Shown: positions 15,154 to 23,844, numbered from the stretch's first letter. The stretch is DNA of 48,507 bases from Coriobacteriaceae bacterium AF08-21 (GCA_027687465.1 JAQCQR010000018.1:1-48507), one strand, 5' to 3'. Notes: a model not told the origin generated them from the letters alone. Program-made: numbers and translations.

Positions 15154-17175
15154 ATGGCTAAGTTTGACATCATCGCCGCGACCGGTTGCCCGACCGGCAT
15201 TGCGCACACCTTCATGGCGAAGGAGGCGTTGGAGAAGGCGGCCGCCGAGCGAGGTCTGACCATTAAGGTTGAGACTCATGGCCAGGTCGGTGTCGAGAAC
15301 GAGCTCACCAAGAGCGAGATCGCCGGTGCCAAGGCCGTCGTCGTCGCAGCCGATAAGGATGTCCAGGCTGAGCGTTTCGCCGGTAAGCCCATGGTTTCCG
15401 TCGGCGTTTCCAAGGCCCTGTCCGTCGAGGCCGCCGGAAAGCTGATTGACCACGCGCTCACCGCCAAGGGCGACGATACGGTTTCCGCTGCCGCCGATGT
15501 CGAGGATGAGGTCGAGGAGAAGGAGTCCATCGGCCACGTCATCTACAAGCACCTCATGAATGGCGTCAGCCACATGCTGGTCTTCGTCGTTGCCGGTGGT
15601 GTTCTGACCGCCGTTTCGTTCCTGTGGGGCATCACGTCCTTCGATTCGACGGCTGCCGACTACAACAGCTTTGCCGCGATGCTCAAGATTATCGGCGGTA
15701 TCGCCATGAACCTCATGGTTCCGGTGCTCTCCGCCTACATCGCCGAGTCCATCGGCAAGCGCCCGGCGCTCGTCCCCGGCTTTGTTGCCGGCATGATCGC
15801 CATCCAGGGTCTGCCTGTCGTCGAGGGGCCCAACGGTACTACGCTCATTGACGCTGGCGGCACCGGTGTGGGCTTCGGCTTCCTGGGCGGCATCGTCGGC
15901 GGCTTCCTCGCCGGCTATGTCATCCTGCTGCTCGAGAAGGTCTTTGCCGGTCTGCCCAAGAACCTGGACGGCCTCAAGGCTATCTTCCTGTACCCGTTGT
16001 TCTCGACCGCCATCGTCGGTCTGGTCATGCTCGGCATCTCCGGCCCCATGGCTGCCATCAACACCGCCATGATGGACTTCCTCAAGGGCCTGTCCGCCTC
16101 TGGCGCCGTCGTCCTGGGTCTTGCCATCGGCTGCATGTGCGCCTTTGACATGGGCGGCCCGGTCAACAAGGCTGCTTACGTCACCGGTACCGCTATGCTC
16201 ACCGAGGCCTTGGCCGCCGGTGTTGGCACCGATACCTACAACTTCGGCACCAACTTCATGGCTGCCGTCTCCGCCGCTTGCATCGTTCCGCCGCTGATCA
16301 CCACCTTCGCCGTCGTCGTCGGCAAGAAGTACTTCAGCCAGGAGGATCATGACGCCGGTGTCGTCAACCTCATTCTTGGTTGCACCCACATCACCGAGGG
16401 CGCCATTCCGTTCATGACCAAGAACATCTGGCCCGTCATGCCCATCATGATGCTCGGTTCCTCTATCGCTTCGATCCTGACCATTGTGTTCAACGTTCAC
16501 GATCCGGCGCCCCACGGCGGCTTCCTGGTCCTGCCCGTTGTCGAGAACGGTCCGCTGTGGGTCCTCGCGATCCTCATCGGCGCTGTGGTCGGTGGCATCC
16601 TGTTCGTGGCCTTCAAGAAGTACGACTTCGAGAAGAATCAGAAGGCCACTCCTGCTGCTCCCGCTGCCAAGTCGGTTGAGGCCCCCAAGGCCGCTGCTGT
16701 CGAAGCCCCCAAGGCCGAGGCTGCTGACTTCGTGAAGGTCGAGAACGTCTTTGTCGCCGAGGACTTCGCTTCTCGTGACGAGGCCCTGAGCTTTGTATCC
16801 AACCAGGCCGTCAAAGCCGGTATCGCCGGCGACGCCGACGCCGTGATGAACGCCTTCCTTGCCCGCGAGGCAGAGGGCACCACGGGCATGATGGAGGGCT
16901 TCGCCATCCCGCATGCCAAGTCCGACGCCATCACCGAGGCTGCCGTCATCGTCGTCAAGGACGACTCTGGCGTGACCGGTTGGGACACCATGGACGGCGC
17001 TCCCGTCAACGTGGCCATCGCGCTACTCATCCCGGGTGCACAGGCTGGCACCACGCACCTCAAGATCCTGTCCAAGGTCGCCGAGGCGCTCATGGACGAG
17101 GACTTCCGTGCCACCGTCAAGGGTTCCACCGACGCCGCCGAGATCGCCAAGACGATCAACGCCCGCCTGGTCTAA
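15154..17175 (+). CDS. PTS fructose-type permease, EIIBCA fusion
   Basis: Membrane permease that phosphorylates fructose (or a related hexose) on import, using phosphate relayed from HPr. The 673 residues run B-C-A. The EIIB domain (about 1-100) has GCPTGIAHTF with active Cys12. The EIIC domain (about 130-480) has many membrane segments and typical stretches such as CAFDMGGPVNKAAY and CTHITEGAIPF. An Ala/Pro/Lys linker (about 490-525) leads to the EIIA domain (about 527-673) with active His587 in GFAIPHAKS. ATG 15154 has AAGGAGGG upstream. The B-C-A order differs from the A-B-C order of some homologues. The sugar is inferred from family and from the neighbouring PfkB kinases. Confidence 0.93.
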   Translation: MAKFDIIAATGCPTGIAHTFMAKEALEKAAAERGLTIKVETHGQVGVENELTKSEIAGAKAVVVAADKDVQAERFAGKPMVSVGVSKALSVEAAGKLIDHALTAKGDDTVSAAADVEDEVEEKESIGHVIYKHLMNGVSHMLVFVVAGGVLTAVSFLWGITSFDSTAADYNSFAAMLKIIGGIAMNLMVPVLSAYIAESIGKRPALVPGFVAGMIAIQGLPVVEGPNGTTLIDAGGTGVGFGFLGGIVGGFLAGYVILLLEKVFAGLPKNLDGLKAIFLYPLFSTAIVGLVMLGISGPMAAINTAMMDFLKGLSASGAVVLGLAIGCMCAFDMGGPVNKAAYVTGTAMLTEALAAGVGTDTYNFGTNFMAAVSAACIVPPLITTFAVVVGKKYFSQEDHDAGVVNLILGCTHITEGAIPFMTKNIWPVMPIMMLGSSIASILTIVFNVHDPAPHGGFLVLPVVENGPLWVLAILIGAVVGGILFVAFKKYDFEKNQKATPAAPAAKSVEAPKAAAVEAPKAEAADFVKVENVFVAEDFASRDEALSFVSNQAVKAGIAGDADAVMNAFLAREAEGTTGMMEGFAIPHAKSDAITEAAVIVVKDDSGVTGWDTMDGAPVNVAIALLIPGAQAGTTHLKILSKVAEALMDEDFRATVKGSTDAAEIAKTINARLV

Positions 17176-17207
17176 TCCAGCAGTCAGCGATTAATATTGC
17201 CCCCTGT

Positions 17208-17245
17208 AAAAAGGCGGAGACCCTCACCAGGGCCTCCGCCTTTTT
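17208..17245 (+). terminator. Terminator after the PTS permease gene
   Basis: A 12-bp stem, 17208-17219 (AAAAAGGCGGAG) with 17234-17245, ending in a T-run. Confidence 0.9.
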
Positions 17246-17255
17246 CATCCCTACT

Positions 17256-17301
17256 CGGCACTTAGGGACGTTCCTTTTCTGCCGGCAGTTTGGGACAGTC
17301 C
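17256..17301. repeat. Short REP-like element
   Basis: A perfect 10-bp palindrome CTGCCGGCAG (17279-17288) is flanked by near-identical GGGACGTTCC (17265-17274) and GGGACAGTCC (17292-17301). It lies in a gene-free 0.5 kb and resembles extragenic palindromic repeats. Copy number in the genome cannot be judged from the window. Confidence 0.4.
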
Positions 17302-17376
17302 TCAGTCCACAAGAGGGTATAGATAGGCTCCATCAACTAGATCAACCAGGCGAACAAAAAAATAGCCAGAATTCCG

Positions 17377-17602
17377 TTCGCACGATATTGCTCTGGACCG
17401 ACCGAGTTTCCGCAGCTTGCTCGCCCACAGGGGGCCGGGCGCGGGCTGTGAGATTTATCGCGAGTTCCGCACGAGCCGAAGAGCACTTAATGTGCTCTTC
17501 GTGCGAGCAGGACTGTAGAGCAGGAAATCTCACAGCCCGCGCCCGGCCCCCTGTGGGCGAGCAAGCGGACGACAAACACATCTGTCCAACAATTCGTGCG
17601 AA
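17377..17602. repeat. Long palindromic element with perfect 42-bp arms
   Basis: Arms at 17415-17456 and 17525-17566 are perfectly complementary over 42 bases, running outward to inward from GCTTGCTCGCCCACAGG. An inner hairpin pairs 17478-17486 with 17492-17500 around TTAAT and extends outward. The outer boxes TTCGCACGA (17377-17385) and TCGTGCGAA (17594-17602) also pair, so some 226 bases can fold into one imperfect hairpin. The gene-free stretch from 17176 to 17704 is otherwise filled only by the terminator, the REP-like unit and the HPr leader. The form fits a MITE-like or other palindromic mobile unit without coding capacity. Confidence 0.8.
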
Positions 17603-17630
17603 ACACAATGAAAAACCGTTTGATGTGAGT

Positions 17631-17678
17631 TAATATAAACAACGTCGTGAATCTGACTCCTGTCGCATGCAAGACAGG
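17631..17678 (+). promoter_or_regulatory. HPr leader: candidate -10 and hairpin
   Basis: TAATAT (17631-17636) may be a -10 element, without a clear -35. Further down CCTGTC (17659-17664) pairs with GACAGG (17673-17678) just before the AAGGAG ribosome site (17692-17697), a leader hairpin that could affect mRNA stability or translation. Confidence 0.3.
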
Positions 17679-17704
17679 GGTTAAACACAAAAAAGGAGTC
17701 AATT

Positions 17705-17968
17705 ATGGTTTCTGAGAAGGCTACCCTCGTCAATCCGCAGGGTCTTCACATGCGTCCGGCTGGCCTCTTCGCCTCCACCATGGGCAAGTACGCCTGCGAC
17801 GTGACGGTCGTCACCCCCGAGAAGGAGGTCAACGGCAAGTCCCCGATGGCCCTCATGGCTGCTGGTATCCCCTGTGGTACCGAGGTCGAGGTCAAGTGCG
17901 ACGGCGCCGACGAGGCCGAGGCTCTGGCTGCTGCCATCGAGCTCATCAAGAGCGGTCTTGGCGAGTAG
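17705..17968 (+). CDS. ptsH: Phosphocarrier protein HPr
   Basis: Small PTS carrier that takes phosphate from enzyme I and passes it to EIIA. The 87 residues contain active His15 in NPQGLHMRPAG and a Ser at position 46 (NGKSPMALM), the site HPr kinase uses for regulation in Firmicutes. Whether this organism has an HPr kinase cannot be seen here. ATG 17705 follows AAGGAG. It precedes enzyme I with an intervening hairpin. Confidence 0.95.
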   Translation: MVSEKATLVNPQGLHMRPAGLFASTMGKYACDVTVVTPEKEVNGKSPMALMAAGIPCGTEVEVKCDGADEAEALAAAIELIKSGLGE

Positions 17969-18013
17969 AACTCAAACGGGTCGCATGTTGAACAATTAAG
18001 TTCATATTTGGGG

Positions 18014-18049
18014 GCGCAGTGACCTGTCTTAAGGTAGCTGCGCTCTTTT
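18014..18049 (+). terminator. Intercistronic hairpin between HPr and enzyme I
   Basis: GCGCAG (18014-18019) pairs with CTGCGC (18038-18043), with an inner ACCT/AGGT pairing, followed by TCTTTT. It looks like a partial terminator that would keep HPr mRNA more abundant than enzyme I mRNA. Confidence 0.55.
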
Positions 18050-18101
18050 GTCATGGATATGGCAAAACGCTTTATCACATGACACGGAGAGAGGAATGGG
18101 A

Positions 18102-19805
18102 ATGTATCAGGGAGTCAACGCTTCCGAGGGCATCGGTATCGGCACCGTCATGGTCGCCGTCGATCCCGACTTGACGTTTGAGCCGCACGAGGTTGCTGAT
18201 TCGGCAGCAGAGAAGGAGCGCTATCAGACCGCTCTTTCGGTCTTCTGCGAGAAGACCCAGGCTCAGGCCGACCACATGAAGGAGACGGTGGGCGAGGCCG
18301 AGGCCGAGATCATGAGCGGACACATTGTCCTGGCTCAGGATCCGGGCATGACCGACGCCATCAACGCCGCCATTGACGGCGGCACCTGCGCCGAGCAGGC
18401 GCTCATGGACACCTCGACCATGTTCGAGAACATGTTCCTGTCCATGGACGACGAGATGTTCCGTCTGCGCGCGGCCGACATCGCCGACATCCGCACCGGT
18501 ATTCTGGCCGAGCTGCTGGGCAAGGAGGTCGTCGACCTCTCCGTCCTGCCCGAGAACACCGTCGTTGTCGTGCACGACCTCACGCCGTCCATGACTGCCA
18601 CGATCGATAAGGCCCACGTTGCCGGTATCGTCACCGAGACTGGTGGCCGCACGTCGCACTCCGCAATCATTGCGCGCGCCCTCGAGATCCCGGCTGTCCT
18701 TTCGGTTTCCAACAGCTGCACCGCACTGCGCAACGGCATGACCGTTGTCGTCGACGGTGGCAAGGGTATCGTCGAGGCCGATCCCGATGAGGAGACGCTC
18801 GCCGCTTACACTGCCAAGGCCGAGGCTTTCGCTGCCGAGAAGGCGGCTCTCGAGGCCTTCCGCGGCAAGCCGTCCGTGACTGCCGACGGCATCAAGAAGA
18901 TCATTGCCTGCAACATCGGCAACCCCGATGACGTGCCCAACGCGCTCGATCACGATGCCGAGGCTATCGGCCTGTTCCGTTCCGAGTTCCTGTTCATGGA
19001 CTCTGCTGAGCTTCCTTCCGAGGAGGAGCAGTTCAACGCCTACCGTAAGGTCGCCAGCGCGCTCAAGGGCGCTCCGGTCATCATCCGCACGCTCGATGTG
19101 GGTGGCGACAAGGAGATTCCGTACCTGCACATGGTCAAGGAAGAGAACCCCTTCATGGGCTTCCGCGCCGTGCGTTACTGCCTGGCCAACCCCGACCAGT
19201 ACAAGGTCCAGCTCCGCGCCCTGCTGCGCGCCAGCGCCTTCGGTGACGTCAAGATTATGATCCCGCTCGTCACCTGCGTCGAGGAAGTCTTGGCTGTCAA
19301 GGAGCTCGTCGAGCAGTGCAAGACCGAGCTGACCGAAGAGGGTCGCAAGTTCAACGAGAACATCGAGGTCGGCATCATGGTCGAGACGCCTGCAGCCTCG
19401 CTGCTCGCTGACCGCCTGGCCGAGGTCGCCGACTTCTTCTCCATCGGCACCAACGACCTGATCGGCTACACCATGTGCGCCGACCGTGGCAACGACACCA
19501 TCTCCAACCTGTACCAGGTTTACTATCCCGCCGTGCTCCGCTCGCTCAAGAACATCATCGAGAGCGGCGTGAAGGCCGGCATCATGGTCGGTATGTGCGG
19601 CGAGGCCGCTGCCGATCCGTTGCTCGAGCCGCTGCTGATCAGCTGGGGCCTGGAGGAGTTCTCGATGAGCGCTCCGTCCATCCTGCGCGCTCGCAAGACC
19701 ATCAGCCAGTGGACCAAGGCCGAGTGCGACGAGCTCGCCGAGAAGGCGCTCGCCTGCAACACCGCCGCCGAGGTCAAGGCACTGCTCGAGTCCACAGCTC
19801 GCTAA
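18102..19805 (+). CDS. ptsI: PTS enzyme I (phosphoenolpyruvate-protein phosphotransferase)
   Basis: Cytosolic enzyme that starts the PTS relay by autophosphorylation from PEP. The 568 residues include the HPr-binding N-terminal domain, the phosphohistidine domain with TGGRTSHSAIIARAL (His186), and the PEP-binding TIM barrel with GLFRSEFLFM, RTLDVGGDKEIPY, GIMVETPAA and the catalytic Cys in GMCGEAA. Of two close ATGs, 18102 is preferred because GAGAGG lies at a normal distance; 18096 is the alternative. Upstream HPr and downstream PfkB genes point to one general and fructose-type PTS unit. Confidence 0.95.
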   Translation: MYQGVNASEGIGIGTVMVAVDPDLTFEPHEVADSAAEKERYQTALSVFCEKTQAQADHMKETVGEAEAEIMSGHIVLAQDPGMTDAINAAIDGGTCAEQALMDTSTMFENMFLSMDDEMFRLRAADIADIRTGILAELLGKEVVDLSVLPENTVVVVHDLTPSMTATIDKAHVAGIVTETGGRTSHSAIIARALEIPAVLSVSNSCTALRNGMTVVVDGGKGIVEADPDEETLAAYTAKAEAFAAEKAALEAFRGKPSVTADGIKKIIACNIGNPDDVPNALDHDAEAIGLFRSEFLFMDSAELPSEEEQFNAYRKVASALKGAPVIIRTLDVGGDKEIPYLHMVKEENPFMGFRAVRYCLANPDQYKVQLRALLRASAFGDVKIMIPLVTCVEEVLAVKELVEQCKTELTEEGRKFNENIEVGIMVETPAASLLADRLAEVADFFSIGTNDLIGYTMCADRGNDTISNLYQVYYPAVLRSLKNIIESGVKAGIMVGMCGEAAADPLLEPLLISWGLEEFSMSAPSILRARKTISQWTKAECDELAEKALACNTAAEVKALLESTAR

Positions 19806-19822
19806 TTTGGTATCAGAGGTAA

Positions 19823-19852
19823 CCGCGTGGTTGGAATGGGCCGGCCACGCGG
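19823..19852 (+). other. Intercistronic hairpin between ptsI and the first PfkB kinase gene
   Basis: CCGCGTGG (19823-19830) pairs perfectly with CCACGCGG (19845-19852). No T-run follows, so a processing or stability role is likelier than termination. AGGGGG just before ATG 19880 is the ribosome site of the next gene. Confidence 0.5.
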
Positions 19853-19879
19853 CCCTCACATATACAGGGGGTACTGTAA

Positions 19880-20812
19880 ATGTTCTACACGCTAACCGCT
19901 AACCCGGCTGTCGACATGACGGTTTCGAGCTCTCCGCTCGAGCCCGACGAGAACGTCCGCACCGGCTCGGCCAGCTACACGGCTAACGGCAAGGGCCTCG
20001 ACGTGTCCTTCGCCTTTAAGAAGATGGGCGTCGACACCGTCGCGCTCGGTTTCTTCGCCGGCTTCACGGGCAAGTTCATCGTCGAGGAGGTCATGAACCT
20101 GGGTTGCCTTTGCCGCCCGGTCTGGACCGACGGTATCACGCGCATCAACACCTACGTCAACGATGGCCAGCACGAGTACGGCATCCTGAACCCGGGTGCT
20201 CCGATCACGCCGCAGCACCAGGAGGAGCTCTACAACATCCTGGACACCGCGGGCGACCTTGAGTGCCTGATCGTCTCCGGTTCCGTGCCTCCCAAAGCTA
20301 CGCCTGACTTCCTGGCTCAGGTCATGGAGCACGCTCAGGCCCGCGGCGCCGACGTCGTCCTGGACCTGTCCTCCGACAAGCTCAAGGAGCTCGCTCACAA
20401 GAAGCCGCTGCTCATTAAGCCGAACCATCACGAGATGAAGGCTATCTTCGGCGTGCCGGTCGACACCGACGACGAGGTCCGCGTTGCCATGAAGCTGGCT
20501 CACGAGGCCGGCGTCCAGAACGTGCTGCTCACCCGTGGTAGCCGCGGTGACGCTTACTTCTCCAACGGCGAGGACATCTGGTATGCCAAGCGTGAGTTCA
20601 ACATCAAGCTTGTCTCTTCCGTCTGCGCCGGCGACTGCACCCTCGCTGCGTTCCTGCACAAGTGGTACAGGGATCGCGACAACGTCGAGGAGGCCATGAA
20701 GCTCGCTATGGCCACCGGCGCCAACGTTGCTGAGTCCGTCGGCATCGGCGACTTTGGTCACGTCGACGAGTACAGCAAGCGCGTTGCTGTCCGCAAGCTC
20801 GATCGCAAGTAA
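19880..20812 (+). CDS. PfkB-family hexose kinase (1-phosphofructokinase type), copy 1
   Basis: Probable ATP-dependent phosphorylation of fructose 1-phosphate to the bisphosphate, completing the PTS fructose route; tagatose 6-phosphate is a possible alternative substrate. The 310 residues begin MFYTLTANPAVDMTV, as in the FruK/LacC group, with NGKGLDVSFAFKKMG, the sugar-contact TDGITRINTYV, the LIVSGSVPP stretch and LLIKPNHHEM. The catalytic anion-hole motif reads VCAGDCTLAAF with Asp252: the usual first Gly of GAGD is Cys. It follows ptsI in the same direction and a terminator closes the unit. Confidence 0.88.
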   Translation: MFYTLTANPAVDMTVSSSPLEPDENVRTGSASYTANGKGLDVSFAFKKMGVDTVALGFFAGFTGKFIVEEVMNLGCLCRPVWTDGITRINTYVNDGQHEYGILNPGAPITPQHQEELYNILDTAGDLECLIVSGSVPPKATPDFLAQVMEHAQARGADVVLDLSSDKLKELAHKKPLLIKPNHHEMKAIFGVPVDTDDEVRVAMKLAHEAGVQNVLLTRGSRGDAYFSNGEDIWYAKREFNIKLVSSVCAGDCTLAAFLHKWYRDRDNVEEAMKLAMATGANVAESVGIGDFGHVDEYSKRVAVRKLDRK

Positions 20813-20838
20813 GCGAAACGCGACAAACTCGTGCGCAT

Positions 20839-20876
20839 ACGGCGTCCCGGTTTCGACCGGGGCGCCGTTTTTTTTT
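20839..20876 (+). terminator. Terminator after PfkB copy 1
   Basis: Stem 20839-20850 (ACGGCGTCCCGG) with 20857-20868 (G-T pairs allowed), 6-nt loop, followed by a long T-run. Confidence 0.9.
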
Positions 20877-20998
20877 GTCCCACTCGAACCTCGGAGCCGC
20901 GCTTCACGCGTTCCACACCGTTCACCGAGTTGTTGTAGCCTTTTGCCGAAGCGTGGAATATACTTTCATTAACACGTTGCTTCGTGAAAGGAACATTC

Positions 20999-21931
20999 AT
21001 GATTTACACGCTTACTGCAAATCCCGCTATTGACTACAACATCTCCTGCGATGGCCTGTCCGCCAACACCGTTACCCGCACCCGTAACGCTGTCTACACC
21101 CCCAACGGCAAGGGTCTCAACGTTTCGTTTACGCTCGACCACTACGGCGTCGACACCACGATCCTGGGCTTCTTCGCCGGCTTCTCGGGCGAGTTCATCG
21201 TTAAGGGCGCCGAGGCCCTGGGCGTTCCCGTCAAGCCCGTGTGGACCGACGGCATCACGCGTGTCAACGTGTTCCTCAATGCCGGTCCCGACACCGAGTA
21301 CAACATGGTCAACGCAGGTGCCGCCATCAACGAGGCCAACGAGCAGGAGATGTTTGAGCTGATCGATTCGCTCGAGGACATGACCTGCCTGGTCATTAGC
21401 GGCTCGCTGCCCCCCAACACCTCTGAGGGCTTCCTGGCCGAGGTGCTTCGCCGCGTTAAGGCAAAGGGCGCCGAGTTCGTGCTCGATATTTCGAGCCATC
21501 AGTTGGCCGACCTCATTGCTATGGAGCCGCTCCTCATTAAGCCTAACGACGACGAGCTGCTCGACATCTTTGGCATTAAGGTGAGCGGCGGCGACGATGA
21601 GTCCGTCAAGGCTGCCATGGCCGAGCTGCATGCCAAGGGCGCCAAGAACGTGCTGTTGACCCTGGGTGGCGCCGGCGCGTACTTCTCCAACGGCGAGCAC
21701 ATCTGGTTTGCCAACCGTACCTTTGAGGTCAAGCTGCTGTCGACCGTTTGCGCCGGTGACTCTTCGCTGGCCGCCTTCCTGTCCGTGTGGCACGACGCTC
21801 CCGAGCGCGTCGAGGACGCCCTGCGCCTCTCGATGGCCACCGGCGCCAACGTGGTCGAGTGCCCGGGTCTGGGCGATTTTGCCAAGGTCGATGAGTATCA
21901 GAAGGGTATTGCAATTCGTCAGGTTTGCTAG
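20999..21931 (+). CDS. PfkB-family hexose kinase (1-phosphofructokinase type), copy 2
   Basis: A paralogue of the preceding kinase with the same length of 310 residues and many shared stretches (TLTANPAIDYNIS, NGKGLNVSFTL, GFFAGFSGEFIV, PVWTDGITRVN). The catalytic motif is VCAGDSSLAAF with Asp254, again Cys in place of Gly. ATG 20999 has AAAGGA upstream; an in-frame GTG at 20984 is weaker. A terminator lies between the copies, so this one has its own promoter or is read separately. The two copies may differ in substrate, such as fructose 1-phosphate versus tagatose 6-phosphate, which sequence alone does not settle. Confidence 0.88.
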   Translation: MIYTLTANPAIDYNISCDGLSANTVTRTRNAVYTPNGKGLNVSFTLDHYGVDTTILGFFAGFSGEFIVKGAEALGVPVKPVWTDGITRVNVFLNAGPDTEYNMVNAGAAINEANEQEMFELIDSLEDMTCLVISGSLPPNTSEGFLAEVLRRVKAKGAEFVLDISSHQLADLIAMEPLLIKPNDDELLDIFGIKVSGGDDESVKAAMAELHAKGAKNVLLTLGGAGAYFSNGEHIWFANRTFEVKLLSTVCAGDSSLAAFLSVWHDAPERVEDALRLSMATGANVVECPGLGDFAKVDEYQKGIAIRQVC

Positions 21932-21964
21932 TTCCGGCACCTTGCCTGAATAGTTCAATTATTT

Positions 21965-21998
21965 CGCATCCGTCTTAGACCAGGACGGATGCGTTTTT
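21965..21998 (+). terminator. Terminator after PfkB copy 2
   Basis: A perfect 10-bp stem, CGCATCCGTC (21965-21974) with 21984-21993, then TTTTT. Confidence 0.92.
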
Positions 21999-22095
21999 GT
22001 TTATCGGACTTGCGTGTGCAGTGGAGGCTGTTTCTTGCTAGACTTCTTGCAGACGCAATCGATAGCCAATTTGATAGTCGCAGGAGGCCATAGGC

Positions 22096-23490
22096 ATGTG
22101 CAATGTTTCGCTCAACGGTACGCAGCCGACCGATGCCTCTATCCGTGTCCTGCGTGCGCTTGAGGCAGCAGGTCTTGAGGCTTGGTACGTGGGCGGTTGG
22201 GTACGTGATGCCCTGATGGGACGCCCCAGCCACGATGTTGACATGTGCTGCAGCGGCCTGTGGCAGGAGTCCAAAGAGGCGCTCGAAGCGGCTGATATTG
22301 CCGTGGTTGAGTCGGGCATAAAATTTGGCGGCATCACGGCTATTTGCGATGATGAGCGCATTGAGGTCACCACCTACCGCCTAGACGGCTTTTACACCGA
22401 CGGCCGCCATCCCCAGAGTGTGGAGCGTGCGGCGTCGCTTGAGGACGATCTGGCGCGTCGTGACTTTACCGTTAACGCTATGGCCTGGCATCCCGAGCGT
22501 GGTCTTTTCGACCGCTACGATGGTCAGGGCGACCTAGACCGCAAGCTCATCCGCGCCGTTGGAGATCCCAAGCGTCGTTTTAACGAGGACGCGCTTCGCA
22601 TGCTGCGCGCGGTGCGTTTTGCCTGCCGTCTGGATTTTATGATCGAGCCTAAGACTAAACAGGCGCTTGCCGAGTGCGCGCCGCTGCTCGATGCTGTGGC
22701 GCGCGAGCGCGTGGGCATTGAGCTCGAGGGTATCCTTTCGACCGGCCACGGGGGAGACGCCATGCTGCGCTACCCCGAGCTCATCTGCGCCGCCGTGCCC
22801 GAGTTGGCAGCGGGTCGCGGGTTTGATCAGCGCAGCGTCTATCATGCGTTTAACGTTTACGAGCATATCGCCCGTGTGCTGACGGTGGCGGGGGAGTTGG
22901 CGCTGTGCGACGGCTTTACACCCTCAATGAGCCTAATGTGGGCGGCGTTTTTGCACGACGTTTCCAAGCCCGATTGCTTTACGGTCGACCATGCGGGCAG
23001 CGGCCACTTTTACGGTCACCCCGAGCTCGGGGCCAAGAAGGCGCGCGCCATCATGGATCGCTTGGCGCTTTCGCACGACTTGGTCCGCGACGTGTGCCTG
23101 CTCATTAAGTACCACGACAAGCCGCTGCGCCCCGAGCGCTCCTGCTTGCTCAATATGATGCGCTTGCTTTCGGGCGAGGGCGTCGATACGCCGCGCCTGA
23201 TGGACGAGCTTATGGACCTTAAGCGTGCCGACACGCTGGGCAAGGCGCCGTCGTGCTTCTATTACGTCGAGACGATCGAAGAGATGCGCTCACTCGCCCA
23301 TGATTTGTTGGAGGCGGGGGAGCCCTATTCGCTCAAGATGCTTGCTATCAACGGCGGCGACTTGATTCGTGCCGGTGTGAAGCCGGGGCCCGAGCTAGGC
23401 CAGCTACTCAACGCCGCCCTCGAAGCCGTTATCGAGGACAACATCCCCAACGATCGCGAAACCCTTTTGGTTCATCTCAACTTGAATTAG
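22096..23490 (+). CDS. cca: CCA-adding tRNA nucleotidyltransferase with HD domain
   Basis: Builds or repairs the 3' CCA of tRNAs. The 464 residues have the class II head motif YVGGWVRDALMGRPSHDVDM with the metal-binding Asp pair, then DFTVNAMAW, RFNEDALRMLRAVRFACRL of the neck, and a C-terminal HD region with AAFLHDVSKP and GHPELGAKKA. The HD part suggests an added phosphatase or phosphodiesterase activity, as in several family members. ATG 22096 follows AGGAGG. It lies directly before tRNA-Glu, although that tRNA encodes its own CCA. Confidence 0.93.
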   Translation: MCNVSLNGTQPTDASIRVLRALEAAGLEAWYVGGWVRDALMGRPSHDVDMCCSGLWQESKEALEAADIAVVESGIKFGGITAICDDERIEVTTYRLDGFYTDGRHPQSVERAASLEDDLARRDFTVNAMAWHPERGLFDRYDGQGDLDRKLIRAVGDPKRRFNEDALRMLRAVRFACRLDFMIEPKTKQALAECAPLLDAVARERVGIELEGILSTGHGGDAMLRYPELICAAVPELAAGRGFDQRSVYHAFNVYEHIARVLTVAGELALCDGFTPSMSLMWAAFLHDVSKPDCFTVDHAGSGHFYGHPELGAKKARAIMDRLALSHDLVRDVCLLIKYHDKPLRPERSCLLNMMRLLSGEGVDTPRLMDELMDLKRADTLGKAPSCFYYVETIEEMRSLAHDLLEAGEPYSLKMLAINGGDLIRAGVKPGPELGQLLNAALEAVIEDNIPNDRETLLVHLNLN

Positions 23491-23554
23491 CTAATTAGTT
23501 GACCTGCGCGTTCCATAACCTGTCGACAATTTTTCGGCAATTTGGAATTTCTTC

Positions 23555-23583
23555 TTGCGCTGATGTTTTTTGTCCCGTAATAT
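23555..23583 (+). promoter_or_regulatory. tRNA-Glu promoter
   Basis: TTGCGC (23555-23560) and TAATAT (23578-23583) are spaced by exactly 17 bases, about 35 bases before the tRNA. Confidence 0.65.
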
Positions 23584-23617
23584 ATTTCCTCGCAGCACGG
23601 CAGTGCAGATGTCATGT

Positions 23618-23694
23618 GGCCCGTTCGTCTAGCGGTTTAGGACGCCGCCCTCTCAAGGCGGAGATCACCAGTTCGAATCTGGTACGGGCTACCA
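23618..23694 (+). tRNA. tRNA-Glu (anticodon CTC)
   Basis: A full cloverleaf can be drawn. The acceptor stem GGCCCGT pairs with ACGGGCT (first pair G-T). The anticodon stem CCGCC (23645-23649) pairs with GGCGG around loop CTCTCAA, which puts CTC at 23652-23654. The T arm contains GTTCGAATC. CCA is encoded (23692-23694). The sequence closely follows the standard bacterial tRNA-Glu pattern. Confidence 0.97.
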
Positions 23695-23705
23695 CGCATC
23701 TGATA

Positions 23706-23736
23706 CCCGGTCTTTCCACGGAAGGCCGGGTTTTTT
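23706..23736 (+). terminator. Terminator after tRNA-Glu
   Basis: CCCGG (23706-23710) pairs with CCGGG (23726-23730), with further pairing inside (CTTTCC against GGAAG), followed by six T residues. Confidence 0.88.
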
Positions 23737-23844
23737 ATTATCAAACAACTGTCTGTCATTCCCGTTTGAACAAGAGCTTTGCGTTCTGCTTATGGCCCTT
23801 ACGGGTACAATAACCAAGATATTTTGACTGTTAGAAGGAGTCTC

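Noticed and set aside
16980..17633. Open frames running through the 42-bp palindrome
   Set aside because: They exist because both arms are stop-poor and complementary; no start signal, and the translation has no family resemblance.
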